This document shows, one piece after another, positions 1-11,193 of a stretch of 64,000 nucleotides of DNA. The stretch covers positions 1-64,000 of the forward strand of contig FTLJ01000376.1 of the NCBI GenBank assembly GCA_900155495.1, given 5' to 3'. Below the pieces are notes generated by a model. That model was not told the origin of the DNA. It saw nothing but the letters and a program-made list of their open reading frames with translations, and did no database searches. How positions within the stretch are numbered: the first letter of the stretch is position 1; every line of letters begins with the position of its first letter. This stretch comes from Porogramme epimiltina. Its lineage: Eukaryota > Basidiomycota > Agaricomycetes > Polyporales > Polyporaceae. The translations under genes and the position numbers were made by a program.

Positions 1-752
1 GGGACAGACAGGGGGTGGGGCGGGCGGGGGCGGGTCGGGTCGGGGGCGCGCGTGGAGCGCCTGGCGGACTGACGGGCCACAACGTCGCCGCTTGCGACAC
101 GATTGCGCGACTGCCTAATGCGGGGGGTGGGGGGGAAGGGCCCGCCGCGCCGGGAGGTTTAGCCTGTTATGGACCGGAGGGAGGGCGCAGCCGAGGCGCG
201 ATCGGGGGGGGGAGCGTTTGGGATCGCCACAACGGTTTCGCGCAAGTTTTTGCACGCCGGTCGCGTGCCCGACATCGTGCGCGCACTGGTGGGCGCCGCG
301 TGCCGTGTGCCGCGGGTGGGGGAGAGCACACGGCGCGGACGGGGGGCGCGGGAGCCCAGCATGTGCAGCGAGGCCGGCAGCGGGCGGGCGCGAGGGGGGG
401 TGACATTGAGTTTGTTGTGGGCGGGGGCCCGCGTGGGCAGAAAGGGCGCGAGGGAGAGTGGGGAAGGGTGGGAAGTGCACGGGAAGAGGGGCACGGCCGC
501 GGCCGACCAATGATCGGGTGCAGGCTGGGACAGGCCTCCGGGTGCCCTCCGGTGTCCATATGGACGGCCCCTACGCTCGCCCGCCCTTTGATACGCCCGC
601 TCCCACAATATAAACCAGCCTGCGTCCATCGCGCCCGCGCCAGGTTCGCTCCTCCGACTCCCTCCAGAGTCCCCCTCGCTCGTCTCCCCCGGCACCGCGC
701 CCTCGTCTCCCGCCCCTCGGCTCATCCCCAGGCACACAGCGGTCGCACGAAC
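1..752 (+). promoter_or_regulatory. 5' flank of the first peptide transporter gene
   Basis: Very G-rich on the plus strand for the first 500 bases. A TATAAA sits at 609-614, about 140 bp before the transporter ATG, followed by a pyrimidine-rich leader (640-740) typical of well-expressed basidiomycete genes. The open frames crossing this part are compositional and carry no recognisable domain. Confidence 0.5.
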
Positions 753-2870
753 ATGGCTGGTCTTCAAGCCGACAGGGACATCATCGCCGGCCTCGCAGAG
801 GCAAAGCGCGACGAGTTCGAGCTCGAGAAGAAGGGCCTCGCGCCCTCAGAGGCCTCCCACGACCTCGACGGCGTCCACGACGGCCTCGAGTTCCCCACAG
901 CGGAGGAGAAAGCCACCCTCCGCCGCGTATCCGACTCCCTCCCCTGGAGCGCCTACCGTGAGTCTCCGCCCCCGCTCGCCCTCTGATCCGCGCCTCGCCT
1001 CGTGTGCGCCCCCCCGACTCGCGCTAACGACCGCCTTCGTGGCGTCGCCTCCAGTGATCGCCGTCTGCGAGCTCGCAGAGCGCTTCTCCTACTATGGCTG
1101 CGCCGTCGTCTTCGTGAGTGTCCACGCCCTCCCTGCTGTCACCCCGCGGCGCTAACGCATCGCCCCGATCTGCTACAGACCAACTTCATCCAGCAGCCCC
1201 TTCCCTCCGGATCGAGGACTGGCGCTGATGTCGAGCAGGCTGGCGCTCTTGGCCTCGGCCAGCGTGCGTCGACCGGTATCGGTACCTTTAACACCTTCTG
1301 GTGCGTTTTAGTCACAGTTTTTCCTCCTCTCCTTCCCTTACGCCCTGCTCGCGCATAGGGTGTACATCATCCCCTTGTTTGGCGCGTACATCGCCGACAC
1401 CCGGTGGGGCCGCTTCAAGACCGTTTGCGTCTCCGTTGCCATCGCCCTCGTCGGCCACGTCCTGCTCATCGTCTCTGCCGTCCCCGGTGTCATCGAGAAG
1501 AGCCACGGCTCGCTAGCATGCTTCATCGTCGCCATCATCGTCATGGGCCTCGGCACGGGCGGCTTCAAGGCGAACATCTCGCCCCTCGTCGCGGAGCAGT
1601 ACAAGCGCACGAAACTCTTCATCGGCCACACCAAGTCCGGCGAGCGCGTCATCGTCGACCCCGTCATGACGACGTCCCGCATCTACATGTACTTTTACCT
1701 GTTCATCAACATCGGCGCGCTCATCGGCCAGATCTCCATGGTGTACTCTGAGAAGGTGCGTCGTGTCGTCTCTCCGTACGCGCGAAAACATTTGGCTGAC
1801 ATTTTGTGCATAGTACGTCGGCTTCTACCTCGCCTACACCCTCCCGACCGTCGTCTTCCTCATCTGCCCGATCGTGCTCTACTTTGGCCGCAACATGTAC
1901 ACGCTCTCGCCGCCGCAGGGCTCCGTGCTCTCGTCGTCGCTCCGCATCCTGCGCGCGGCGATGAAGGGCCGCTGGTCGCTCAACCCGATCCAGACGATCA
2001 AGAACATGAACGCGGACGACTTCTGGGAGAACGTGAAGCCGAGCAAGTTCAAGGGCGAGGAGCGCCCCGCGTGGATGACGTTCGACGACCAGTGGGTCGA
2101 CGAGGTGAAGCGCGGGTTCAAGGCGTGCAGCGTGTTCTGCTGGTTCCCCATCTACTGTGCGTACCCGGCCGTTATTTGTTGAGATTGGGTGCTGATTTGC
2201 GCGTGCAGGGCTCACGTACAACCAGCTCAACAACAACCTCGTCTCCCAGGCCGCGACGATGGTCACCAACGGCCTCCCGAACGACGTGCTCTCCAACCTC
2301 GATCCCTTCGCGCTCATCATCTTCATCCCCATCTGCGACCTGTTCGTCTACCCCGCGCTGCGCCGCGCGGGCATCAACTTCACGCCGCTCAAGAAGATCA
2401 CGCTCGGGTTCTTCACGGGCGCGGCGTCCATGATCTGGGCCGCGGTCGTGCAGCACTACATCTACAAGCGCAACCCGTGCGGGTACGAGGTCGGGACGTG
2501 CGCGGACGCGGACGGGAACCCGCTCACGTCGGACCTGAACGTGTGGATCCAGACGGGCGCGTACGTGCTCATCGCGTTCTCGGAGATCTTCGCGTCGATC
2601 ACGGGCCTCGAGTACGCGTTCACGAAGGCGCCGAAGAACATGCGCTCGCTCGTCATGTCCGTCTTCCTCTTCATGTCCGCGATCTCGGCCGCGATCGGCG
2701 AGGCGTTCGTGTCGCTCTCAGAGGACCCGCTCCTCGTGTGGAACTACGGCGTCATGGGCGTCCTGGCGTTCGTCGCGGGGTGCTTGTTCTGGCTCCAGTA
2801 CCGCCACCTCGACGCGCAGGAGGAGGAGCTCAACAACCTCGCCGAGGGCCACCTCGGCGAGAAGCACTGA
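753..2870 (+). CDS. Proton-coupled oligopeptide transporter, POT/PTR2 family (copy 1)
   Basis: Model: join(753..957, 1055..1113, 1179..1300, 1359..1755, 1814..2156, 2209..2870), 595 aa, all introns GT-AG and 52-97 nt. The protein should import di- and tripeptides with protons across the plasma membrane. Both POT signatures are readable: GAYIADTRWGR followed by FKTV in exon 4, and FYLFINIGALIG near the end of exon 4. LAERFSYYG in exon 2 holds the conserved ExxER-type segment of the family. The hydrophilic acidic N-terminus (about 70 aa) and the 12-helix hydrophobic pattern fit fungal Ptr2 proteins, which are usually 580-620 aa. Codons are strongly G/C-ending, especially in exon 6. A close paralogue with identical internal exon lengths lies inverted at 17183-19293. 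Confident in family and exons; the substrate range is inferred. Confidence 0.95.
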
Positions 2871-3475
2871 GCGCGCCTGCCTGCGCCGCTCGTGTTTCCT
2901 GCTCTATCTACCCCCTGCTCCTCCTCCCTCTCTCCCTCACCTTCGTACCGCCCTGCGCTCCCTCTCCTCTCCTCTCTCACCCTCCGCATCAGCCCCTCCG
3001 TCTTGTACACCAGTAGTTACCCTTACGACCTTGCTTTCTTATCACCACGAGCTGCACGACGATGATGTACCCTCCCCCGCCCCTCCCACCTCACGCTGTT
3101 GGTCCTTATTGGCTGTGTGCGATTGTCCGTAGTAGGGCTAATGTTGCGCGCGCGCGCCGTGGCGCTGTAATACGAAAACCTCGCTTGCTTCGTCTTCGTC
3201 GTTGTGCGTGCCCCTTTCAGTTCAGTTCGGCGGCAGGCGTGCGCTTCAAAGCTCGAACTTTACCAGTACGACTGGTCAAACAACCGTTAGGAATTTGAGG
3301 CGGAGACCAAAAACTAGATACTGCTGCGTGAGAGGAATGTCCGGTTATGAGACTACGGCACCATTGGAAAGGGCGGTCAAAGTGCCGAAACATGACAGGG
3401 GGTAGTCCGACAGTAAACCGGGTCAATGGATCTGGTGCAAAATGGCTCAAACAAATTTCAAGATGCCAAAGACAA
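2871..3475. other. 3' flank, no gene seen
   Basis: Pyrimidine-rich 3' region of the transporter (2880-3010), then AT-richer sequence up to the tRNA gene. No frame with domain content or usable splice structure was found. Confidence 0.5.
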
Positions 3476-3579
3476 TCCTTCGAGTCGGGATCGAACCAAC
3501 GGCCTTGAGATGCCCCCTATTTAAGCAGGGCTTGAAAACCAGTTACAGTCTCACGCTCTTCCAGCTGAGCTATCGAAGG
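3476..3579 (-). tRNA. tRNA-Tyr (GUA) with a 31-nt intron
   Basis: On the minus strand the acceptor 5' strand CCTTCGA (3579-3573) pairs with TCGAAGG (3483-3477), and the discriminator is A (3476). The D-arm GCTC/GAGC, anticodon stem TGAGA/TCTCA and T-arm GTTGG-TTCGATC-CCGAC (one G-T pair) are all present. The anticodon GTA follows C32-T33, and the canonical intron starts one base after the anticodon, after A37. Exons are 3579-3543 and 3511-3476; the intron is 3542-3512. The mature length is 73 nt before CCA addition. Introns in tRNA-Tyr are general in fungi, so this is expected. An internal A box and B box (the D- and T-arms) would drive pol III transcription. Confidence 0.95.
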
Positions 3580-4736
3580 GTTGGGAGGTGACGATTACTT
3601 ACCGCTATAGAAACACCACGCCTTAAAGTGCAAACTCGGAAGAGCCACAGCAGGACTACTCATGCTACAAACCAGGTTACCCGCCCGCTCCTTGAGCTGG
3701 CTACACTCAGCTTACACAATCAAACTCAGTATAAAACCACCTTCATCGTTTGCCTGACCTCAGTATGCTAGTTAGCACGTTACTGACCCAGTTGTTAGTA
3801 ACCCGTCGAGGCCTATACGGTGAGTTGTAAATATGTTCTCGCGTCCGTATAACACTAGGACTTATACCTTCAACCTAGTTCAATCTAGTACTAGGGCTTC
3901 CACAGGCACAGGCACAGGGAGCAAGAGGTCCGTGCACATGGTGACTGCTGTTGTAATGGTCGGTGTCATTTGATGATTGTTTTCGACTTCACCTTCTGAT
4001 CCTAGGACCTACGCCTTCACTCGTAGTAGTTCCTGACTTGCACACATAGCGGGCATGCGTCGAGAGCATGGTGCCCACTGCGAGGATCATTCCTCGAACT
4101 ACAATAGCAAACTTAGCGGCGCGCAATCTTTGTGCGAATACCGATGGCTTCAGGTGCGGTTTACGACATAAAACCTCTCATGGGACCTTGATGCGACCGA
4201 AGGGGATCAACGGGATAGGTGCTCGCGCGGTGCTAGGGCGAGCAGGTATGTTCTACGCTCTATGCGCGCCACGCTTGGGCCTCAAGCTCACAACCTAGTA
4301 CCCCGATTGGGTGTGGTTCGCACTTAAGGCTTGAGCGTGTAAGCTCCATGGATACCAGTGCGTACCAGTGCTATTCTTCTCGGTTCATCGGGTCTGATCT
4401 TTCCAAAGTCCGCACAGGCTTCTTTCTTATCAAAGATGAGTACCCGATATTGTTGCACACAGCATTCACAGCGCTCTTGTCTCCTGGCATTTAGAACGTG
4501 GTGTGTATCCTCCACCGGAGGACCTCTGAGAAACCTCACGGCTCGAACGGCTTCTTGGACACTCGAGCATTACTTGGTGTCCATGCTTGTCCTACGCTCA
4601 AGTTAACACACAATCTTTGCCACTCAGTATCAGCCCCTTTTTTCTCCGAGGATAGTGACTTTTTGCACGTTGTGGTAAATGTTATTAACACTGAGATGTT
4701 ACACGTAGCCATACATCCGACTACGAAAAAACATCA
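3580..4736. other. Intergenic, no gene seen
   Basis: About 1.15 kb of mid-GC sequence with short imperfect repeats (a CACAGG-type triplet around 3903-3918, several CTAG-containing words at 3855-3895). The open frames near 4070-4300 and 4360-4740 have no recognisable motif and no conserved counterpart elsewhere in the window. Confidence 0.4.
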
Positions 4737-6500
4737 TCACTGAGGGGCTGATCGTTCATCCTGTATCGGCATTAGTAGACTGGAAGTAAGCGGAGCAGGG
4801 AATAGCACAAACGTTAAACCATAGGACGCTTCGATGTCATCAGTGAAAAGCTCAGTGACCTTTGTTTTTCCGTTTGGCATTCGCTCGATGCCGAATCCGC
4901 ACCACAGCGATCGATTTACTTGTAGGAACGAGACGACCTCTACAGATGGACTGAGGACTTGCGCGAGATGGAAGGCAGCTGTATTGAAGTTGGATAGCAT
5001 GAGGAGTTTGAGCTTCTTGACGTGGCCGTCACGTTGAAAGTATCGCACAGTGGTACGAAAAGGAAGCGTCTCTGGGTGCTTTGGAGGCCAGTCAAGATGC
5101 AGTCGAAGCACTCGGAGGTCCTTCAGCGTCGCAAGGATATCGCCGATTGCACCCTAGGATAAACGGTTCGTTAGTGGCTAGACGTGTCAACAAACTGGAC
5201 AAGAGGCGTACGATGGGGGGATCATCAAGGACGCCGTCTTCTCGGTACCAATGCACCTGCAGTACCTTGAGACGGGAAAATGCGACAGTGACATATCGTA
5301 GTACATCCAAGCACTTTGTGTCAGCGCGAAATTCGAGTTGGAGGTGTTCGAGTTCCGGGGTTGCACATCGGCGCAAGATCCCAAGCATCTCGGATGTCAT
5401 CAGCAGAGGCATATGCCAACGGATTCCCAGAGCTGCTTTCCAGTCGTGCTCGCCGTCTTTCGGAATGGAGCTATAATGAGGCCAACACCGTATGTCCAAT
5501 CGCCGCATGGAACGCGGGAGATGGGCGAAAAGCTGGTCGTCGGGATGCGGCTGAGTCAGAGTAAGACGTTCGAGCTCGGGCCACGGATAGGTGAAGTTGA
5601 AGCCGGGAGGCCAAATCGCCTGTCGATCGACATGCGCCGGGTTCGCGAGCTCAAGCCTAAGCTCACGCAAGCGACGCATACGGGATAAAATGGAAACGTA
5701 AGGGCGGTTGTGGGGGGTAAAGCGTTGACCGTACAGATAGAGGACGCGCAGTTGGGGCCAGTCGTGTCCATACAGCACTCGGAGAGACAGAGATTCTGAT
5801 ATGCAGTGGAATTCCTCGAGTGTAGCGTGGGTCTTCTCGAGGATTAGAACCAGAAGATCATACTGACTTCGAGTTGCGCGAGGGTTTCGACGGTACATGG
5901 ACTGATGGTAAGAGAAATGCGTGAGGGGTGCAATGTCGAGTTCGGTGGGTATCTGGCGGCGCTCGTATGCATCGCCAGAGATAGATATTTGGAGAACATG
6001 AGGTGCGGTGAGGGCGGCAGCTAACACTGACGAGATAAATAGCGGTTTCGACCCCGGCTCCTCTTTCGATGTCAGTTTAAATTCAAGGGAGCGTAGACGA
6101 ATCATTCGGCGGAAGGCATCCGTGAGGAAAGCACCTGTGGTGGCGTATGTTTCGAAGGTCCCGTCCTTCTCCCTAACGAACCTTCCACGAAACGTCAAGA
6201 TCCTAGGAAATGTTAGGTAGGGTGCAAGGACATGCCATGAGGCGCTACTCACCGAACATAAGGCCATATTGCTGCGGGCAAGAAGCGTGTTGTGTCCAGA
6301 ATAGTCGTTATTGACACTGTACAGCTTTGGAAGAGGATGGGCATGCAGATCTCGCGTATACGTTTACAAGTAAGAGAGATGTAACGGATTTGATATTTAG
6401 ATTCCAATTCATCGAGGATGCATTCGAGGACGTTTTCGTTGAGAAATAGTAGAGACGGACTGTGAGGGATGCCTGTGGTAAGTACAGGATGGTCGCTCAT
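4737..6500 (-). CDS. F-box/leucine-rich-repeat-like protein (copy A)
   Basis: Model on the minus strand: exons 6500-6253, 6202-5212 and 5153-4737, with introns of 50 and 58 nt; 551 aa. Residues about 18-60 form an F-box-like segment (NENVLECILDELES, then ISLTCKRIREICMPILF). The rest carries irregular leucine-rich stretches such as RRLRELRLELANP and LKDLRVLRLHLDWP, typical of the very large basidiomycete F-box families. By family knowledge such proteins recruit substrates to SCF ubiquitin ligases through Skp1; the substrate is unknown. A tandem paralogue (7024-8732) shares the exon 2 and exon 3 boundaries and most of the sequence. The ATG was chosen because it lies just before the F-box and opens the frame directly. 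Promoter sequence is also shared with copy B. Confidence 0.8.
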
Positions 6501-7023
6501 GCTTATAGAGATAGGATTCACCGGAGAGTACAGACGTGAGACATATTGTTTGTTACCCAGTGTATGTTGAAACTTGATCATGAGAGCTTTTGGTAAGTTG
6601 CTTCACCGTGGTGTGACGTGGCCTACACCGGCGCTTGAGACTCGTGACCCCTCAAGATAACTGGACGAGGGCGACGTCTGCCATCGTCCCAAGGGTTTTG
6701 AAGGGAATCGTTCGCTTTCTCACGTTCCGCGATCCGACCCGCCCCTACAGTTATATACACGCGAGGAGGAAACATACACAATTTCACTATAAGCGTTCTT
6801 TTCATATCCCAAGACCGGGAGTGTGCGTCGCCCTCTGAAATTTGATTATCTCGCAAACTTCTTTATTATCGAGGAATCCTACGATAGGGCTGGACTACTA
6901 GGTACATACACTGTATGTATCTGAGTATCTAAACACAATACCCACCAAAGATCAGAGGCTCATTCCTCATCCTGACGCGAAGCAAGTGAGTCTCAGGTCA
7001 AATGAGTCAGTTGAGTCATGCAC
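6501..7023 (-). promoter_or_regulatory. Promoter of F-box gene A / 3' flank of gene B
   Basis: Holds a stretch (6599-6650) that is nearly repeated upstream of copy B (8828-8880), both ending in GAGACTCGTGACC. A TATATAA reads on the minus strand at 6757-6751, about 250 bp before the ATG of copy A. So the promoter was duplicated together with the gene. Confidence 0.45.
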
Positions 7024-8732
7024 TTACGATAATCCGTAAGACCTTTCGACGTCGTCAGTGAGAAGTTCAAAGACGCACACCTCCCCACCCGGCTTATGCC
7101 CGACCTGGAACGAGCACCACAGAGAGCGGCTTGGTTCTAAGAGCGAGACGACCTCTACCGATGGGCTGAGCGCGCGTGCAAGCTTGACCGCAGCTGTGTC
7201 GAAGTCAATGAGCCTGAAAAACTTCACCTTCCGGACACCACGACGATGTCGGATGTACCGAACGGCATCGATGAAGGGAAGCGAACGCGGGTCTCTCGAA
7301 GGCCAATCGAGGTGCAGTCGAAGCACTCGAAGGTCGCTTAGGGCCGAGAGCGCATCACCGATTATCTCCTAGTGTGGCGAAATATTCGTCGGTGATGAGG
7401 CGCGGCAACAAACTGAGAAAGATACGTACAATAGGAGGATCATCTAGATCACCCTCCTCTCGGTACAGCTGCATTTGCAGTACCTTGAGACGCGGGAACG
7501 CCGTTGCGATGTGTCGGAAAACCTCCAGGCTGCTGGCGTCTCCCCGAAGTTCGAGTTCGAGATGCGTGAGCTCCGGGGTCGCACATCTTCGTAATATTCC
7601 AAGCATTTCGGAAGCCGTCAATAACGGTGTATGCCAATCGACCCCGGAATCCCACATCCAGTTATGTTTGTCGCCCCGTGGCATAGAGTCAAAATGAGGC
7701 CAACAGCGGATGTCCAAATGTCTCATTGAATATGGGAGGTGGGCGAAAAGCTGGTCGTCGGGATGCGGCTGTGAGAGAGTGAGATGTTCGAGTTCGGGGC
7801 ATGGGTAAGTACAGTTGAAACCGAGGGGCCAAATCGCCTGTGGATCCACTTGTGAAGGGTTCGCAAGCTCAAGTCTGAGCTCGCGTAAGTGGGGCATGCG
7901 GGCGAAGAGGGCGATGTATGGAATGTCGACGGGAGTAGGAAGGCGTTGGCCGTACATGTGGAGGACGCGCAGCCGAGGCCAATCGTGATAGTAGAACACT
8001 CGGAGAGGCACAGGCTCTGATATGCAGCGGAATTCCTCGAGAGTAGAATGGGTTTTCCTCAGGATTAGGGCAAGGAGGTCCTCTTGGCCCCTGCCTGTTC
8101 GAGGGCTTTGACGAATCACGGACTGGTGGTAGGAGAAGTGTGTGAGGGAGGCGACGTCGAGGTCCGCGGGTACCTGCTTGACAGTGTACGCTTTACCAGA
8201 GATGGAGATTCGGCAGACATGTTGCGCGGTGAGGGCTGCGGCCAACACTGGCCAAATGAATAGCGGTTTCCGAGACTCGGACTTCTCTTCCGACGTCAGT
8301 TCAAATGCAAGGGAGCGTAGACGGATCATTTGGCGTAAGGCGTTGGCGAGGGAAACCCCTATGGTGGCGTATGTTTCGGATGCCGCTTTACTCCCTCTAA
8401 CAAACTTTCCGGAAAACTTCAGTGTCCTAAGAGACGTTAGAGAGAGCGCAAGGACGTGGTAGGAAGTGCTGCTCACTGGACATAAGGCCATATTGGCGCA
8501 GGTAAGAATTGCGTTGTGTCCAAAAGAGTCGTTATTGACACTGTGCAGTTTTGGAAGAGAATGGACATGCAGATTCCGCGTATACGTTTACAAGTAAGAG
8601 ACATGTCACGGATGTCATCCTTAGATTCCAATTCATCGAGGATACATTCGATAATGTCGTCGTTGAGAAATAATAGAGACCCCCTATAAGGAGTGTTTGT
8701 GGTGAGTACCGGAACACTGCATATATACTCAT
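7024..8732 (-). CDS. F-box/leucine-rich-repeat-like protein (copy B), 5' end unresolved or broken
   Basis: Exons that match copy A: up to 8477 (F-box exon), 8426-7430 and 7368-7024. The last two introns are 50 and 61 nt and sit at the same positions as in A. The F-box segment is intact (LLFLNDDIIECILDELES, then LTCKRIRGICMSILF), and exons 2-3 are open and clearly related to A (for instance WPRLRVLHMYGQRLP). The problem is the start. The ATG at 8732 is the positional equivalent of A's ATG, but 56 rather than 48 nt separate it from the shared LLFLN codons, so it is out of frame. An alternative is an upstream exon joined by a GTAAGA donor near 8789 to TATATGCAG ending near 8718; I found no in-frame ATG for that exon. 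Either the gene uses an undetected upstream exon or it is a recent pseudogene. Confidence 0.6.
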
Positions 8733-11193
8733 AGAGATGAGATTGACCGGATACACGCGTGGGGCATGTTGTTTCTTACGAGGCTGCCGCCAGAGTATAT
8801 GTCAGTGCGAGCCGTTCGATAACTGCGTTTGCTTCACCGTATCGACGTGGCGTGTGCCGGCGCTTCGAGACTCGTGACCTAACGCACTAATTTATAGTTG
8901 TTGGTTGACGCTATGAACGTTTCTAAGGAAATGTTCTTGTACTCTGCGACCCAATGCCGCTACGGCTAGTATTTGCGAACGGGATTTACACACGATTTTA
9001 CTACAAGAGTTCTAATTGTATTCTAGGGCGACATTGCAAACGAGCTGTGGCTGTAGGTCACCAGGAGTGGGCGTCTTTGCAGTGCCCCTCTCGAGTCCCA
9101 GCTCTAACTCCAGGGACAGTTGGCCCGTCCGACCATGGGCACGACAAGAGCATACTTCCTCGCACATATGGCACTCAACTCGCTGAGCTTTTGTTAGAGC
9201 ACCGACCAATGGAGCAACGACACGACGGACGTCCCAAAAGCGCCACTTGGCGTTGGGCGGGATCATTTCCAGACGGCTTCTTGCTTTCTGAAGCATTCTC
9301 GCAGCATCCCTTATCAGCCTGGAATACCTATGATCTTCCCCGTGCGGGGGATGGAGGCCGAACGTAGTCACCATGTGCGCGTTCTCGACCGCACAAAGAC
9401 CCTGCTGTGTGTTGTTGAGGCCCAGGTTGGCGTGGAAGTGAACACAGGTGGGCAGTTCGATGGGCCAGTACTAGTGAGCGTAGAACTTCGTTGGGGGGTC
9501 GAGGTCGGGGTCTGCGCAGATCAGGATTAGGGCCGGCCGTAGGTGCTGCTGTTGTTCTTGGATCAGTGGCGAACATGGGGCCGCGCGCGGCCGCGGTTCG
9601 GGGCGGAACCTGACCTTCTGTGGCTGAGCTTCTGTGGTTGGTTGCACGCTGATCGCGGGTCATGTCGGCCACCTGCAGGCGTCCGGTCTGTCGTGGGTGG
9701 TGCACCTCCCGCGCATGTTGGCTCGCGATTCTTGGGCGGGGCCGAGTAGAACTCTGGAGAACGAACTGTTTGTGGGTGCCGGTGCGGCGGTGAGTAGACA
9801 GCCTCCGTTCACCCGGCCGCGGGCGGTATGGTGGAGGCTTCTGCGACCGTTGCGTGACGAGGCTTCCGCGATTGTTGCGTGACCCGACGCACCGGCTTCC
9901 GAGTATTGCGCGCTCATTGTGGCCTATTGTCCCATATATCCGGATAACGCCTGTGGGCCGCGATCCGTGCGGAAACATGTACGCACTACTCGTGTTTCGG
10001 GCGCCACGGACGCGCGTGGAGCGCTCTTGGATACCGCCACGGCACCGCGATTCCTAAGTGACGTGCTTGCCCCGCACAGGGAGCTATCGGCGTCGCGCAG
10101 CACCAGCAGGGTCCAGCGGGCTTAGAGCACCGATCGACCCATCGTCCACCTCGCACGGGATAGCAAGGATGGCGCACGGGTGGAGCTCTGTTCTGCGTCC
10201 TGCACGACGCCCGTGGTGGCACCCATCTAGGGCGTATGCATGATCGAGATCGACGACGACGAAAGCGGTCCGGCGGTGGACGGGGGACAACGGATGCGGA
10301 TTGTGGGTGTGGGCTGGTTGCTCCTCCCGCGGCACGTGTGATGCCGACGCCAGAGCGGGAGAAGTGCAAGGAGAAGCCTGGAGGGAGACGGGCGGACGCC
10401 GACGGCGGTGGGACAGGGGCGAGCGCCGAGGAGGCAGTCCAGGGCGCGTAGGCACGATAGGCTGGTGGTGTATGTGCGACTGATGGAACGTCGGGTGTGT
10501 TCTGCTGTATTTGGGGCACGGAGCAACCGCGAGGACAGAACAGGGGCCGAGGTCATGTACGTACTTGGGGCACGAGGCAGGGGTACGCGGTGGGCTTCGG
10601 AGAGGCTATAGGCTGAAGGCTGTTTCGCAAGCGTTGGTGTTCAGGCGCGGGCGCAGGCTACCTCGACGCGCAACGCGCGAGTGGGCTGCCAGGCAGAGGC
10701 GCAGCGTGTGGGGGTGATTCTTGTCCGCGCAGGTTGCAAAAACGAGGGTCCTTGTCGAAATAGGATTTATCGATGTGAGGCCTGGCTGCAGGCTGGAATG
10801 GGTGCATGCGGACGACGCCGGGACCGGATTGTGCATGAGATGTGACTTGGGATGGGCACCTGCGTAAATCATGGGGCCGCGGCGCCGAGCCTAGGATCAC
10901 GGTTCTGGAGCAGAGAAGGGGAGAGGGGCGGGAGGTCGAGTCGAACGGACCCAGGATGGCAGGTTGCGGAGGTTGAAGGGCGCACGGGCGGCGAGGCAGC
11001 CAGGGACCGCAGCGGCCGGAATTCGGGAAGCGGTGGGCGCCTGCATGGGCGGTCCCCCGCATGCGGAGGCGCGTCAGAGCCCGGCTCGTCGACTCCTCTC
11101 CTCCGCACGTCCATCACAGCCCACGACTGCTTCCTAGATATACGCCCTAATGTCGCCCTAGTCTCCAGGCCTTGCACCCGCCGCGCCCCTGCC
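8733..11193. other. Long gene-poor, GC-rich interval
   Basis: About 2.4 kb. The part to about 8950 is the F-box B promoter. From 9050 to 11000 the sequence is GC-rich with long arginine- and proline-rich open frames on both strands (for example minus 9978-9328), which is what high GC produces by chance. No domain, no splice-consistent gene and no repeat with another part of the window was seen. The last 150 bases are the ATG13 leader, with a pyrimidine-rich stretch before the ATG. Confidence 0.4.

Noticed and set aside
9328..9978. 216-codon minus-strand frame in the gene-poor interval
   Set aside because: Arg/Pro/Thr-rich, no domain, overlapping equally long frames on the other strand; explained by high GC.
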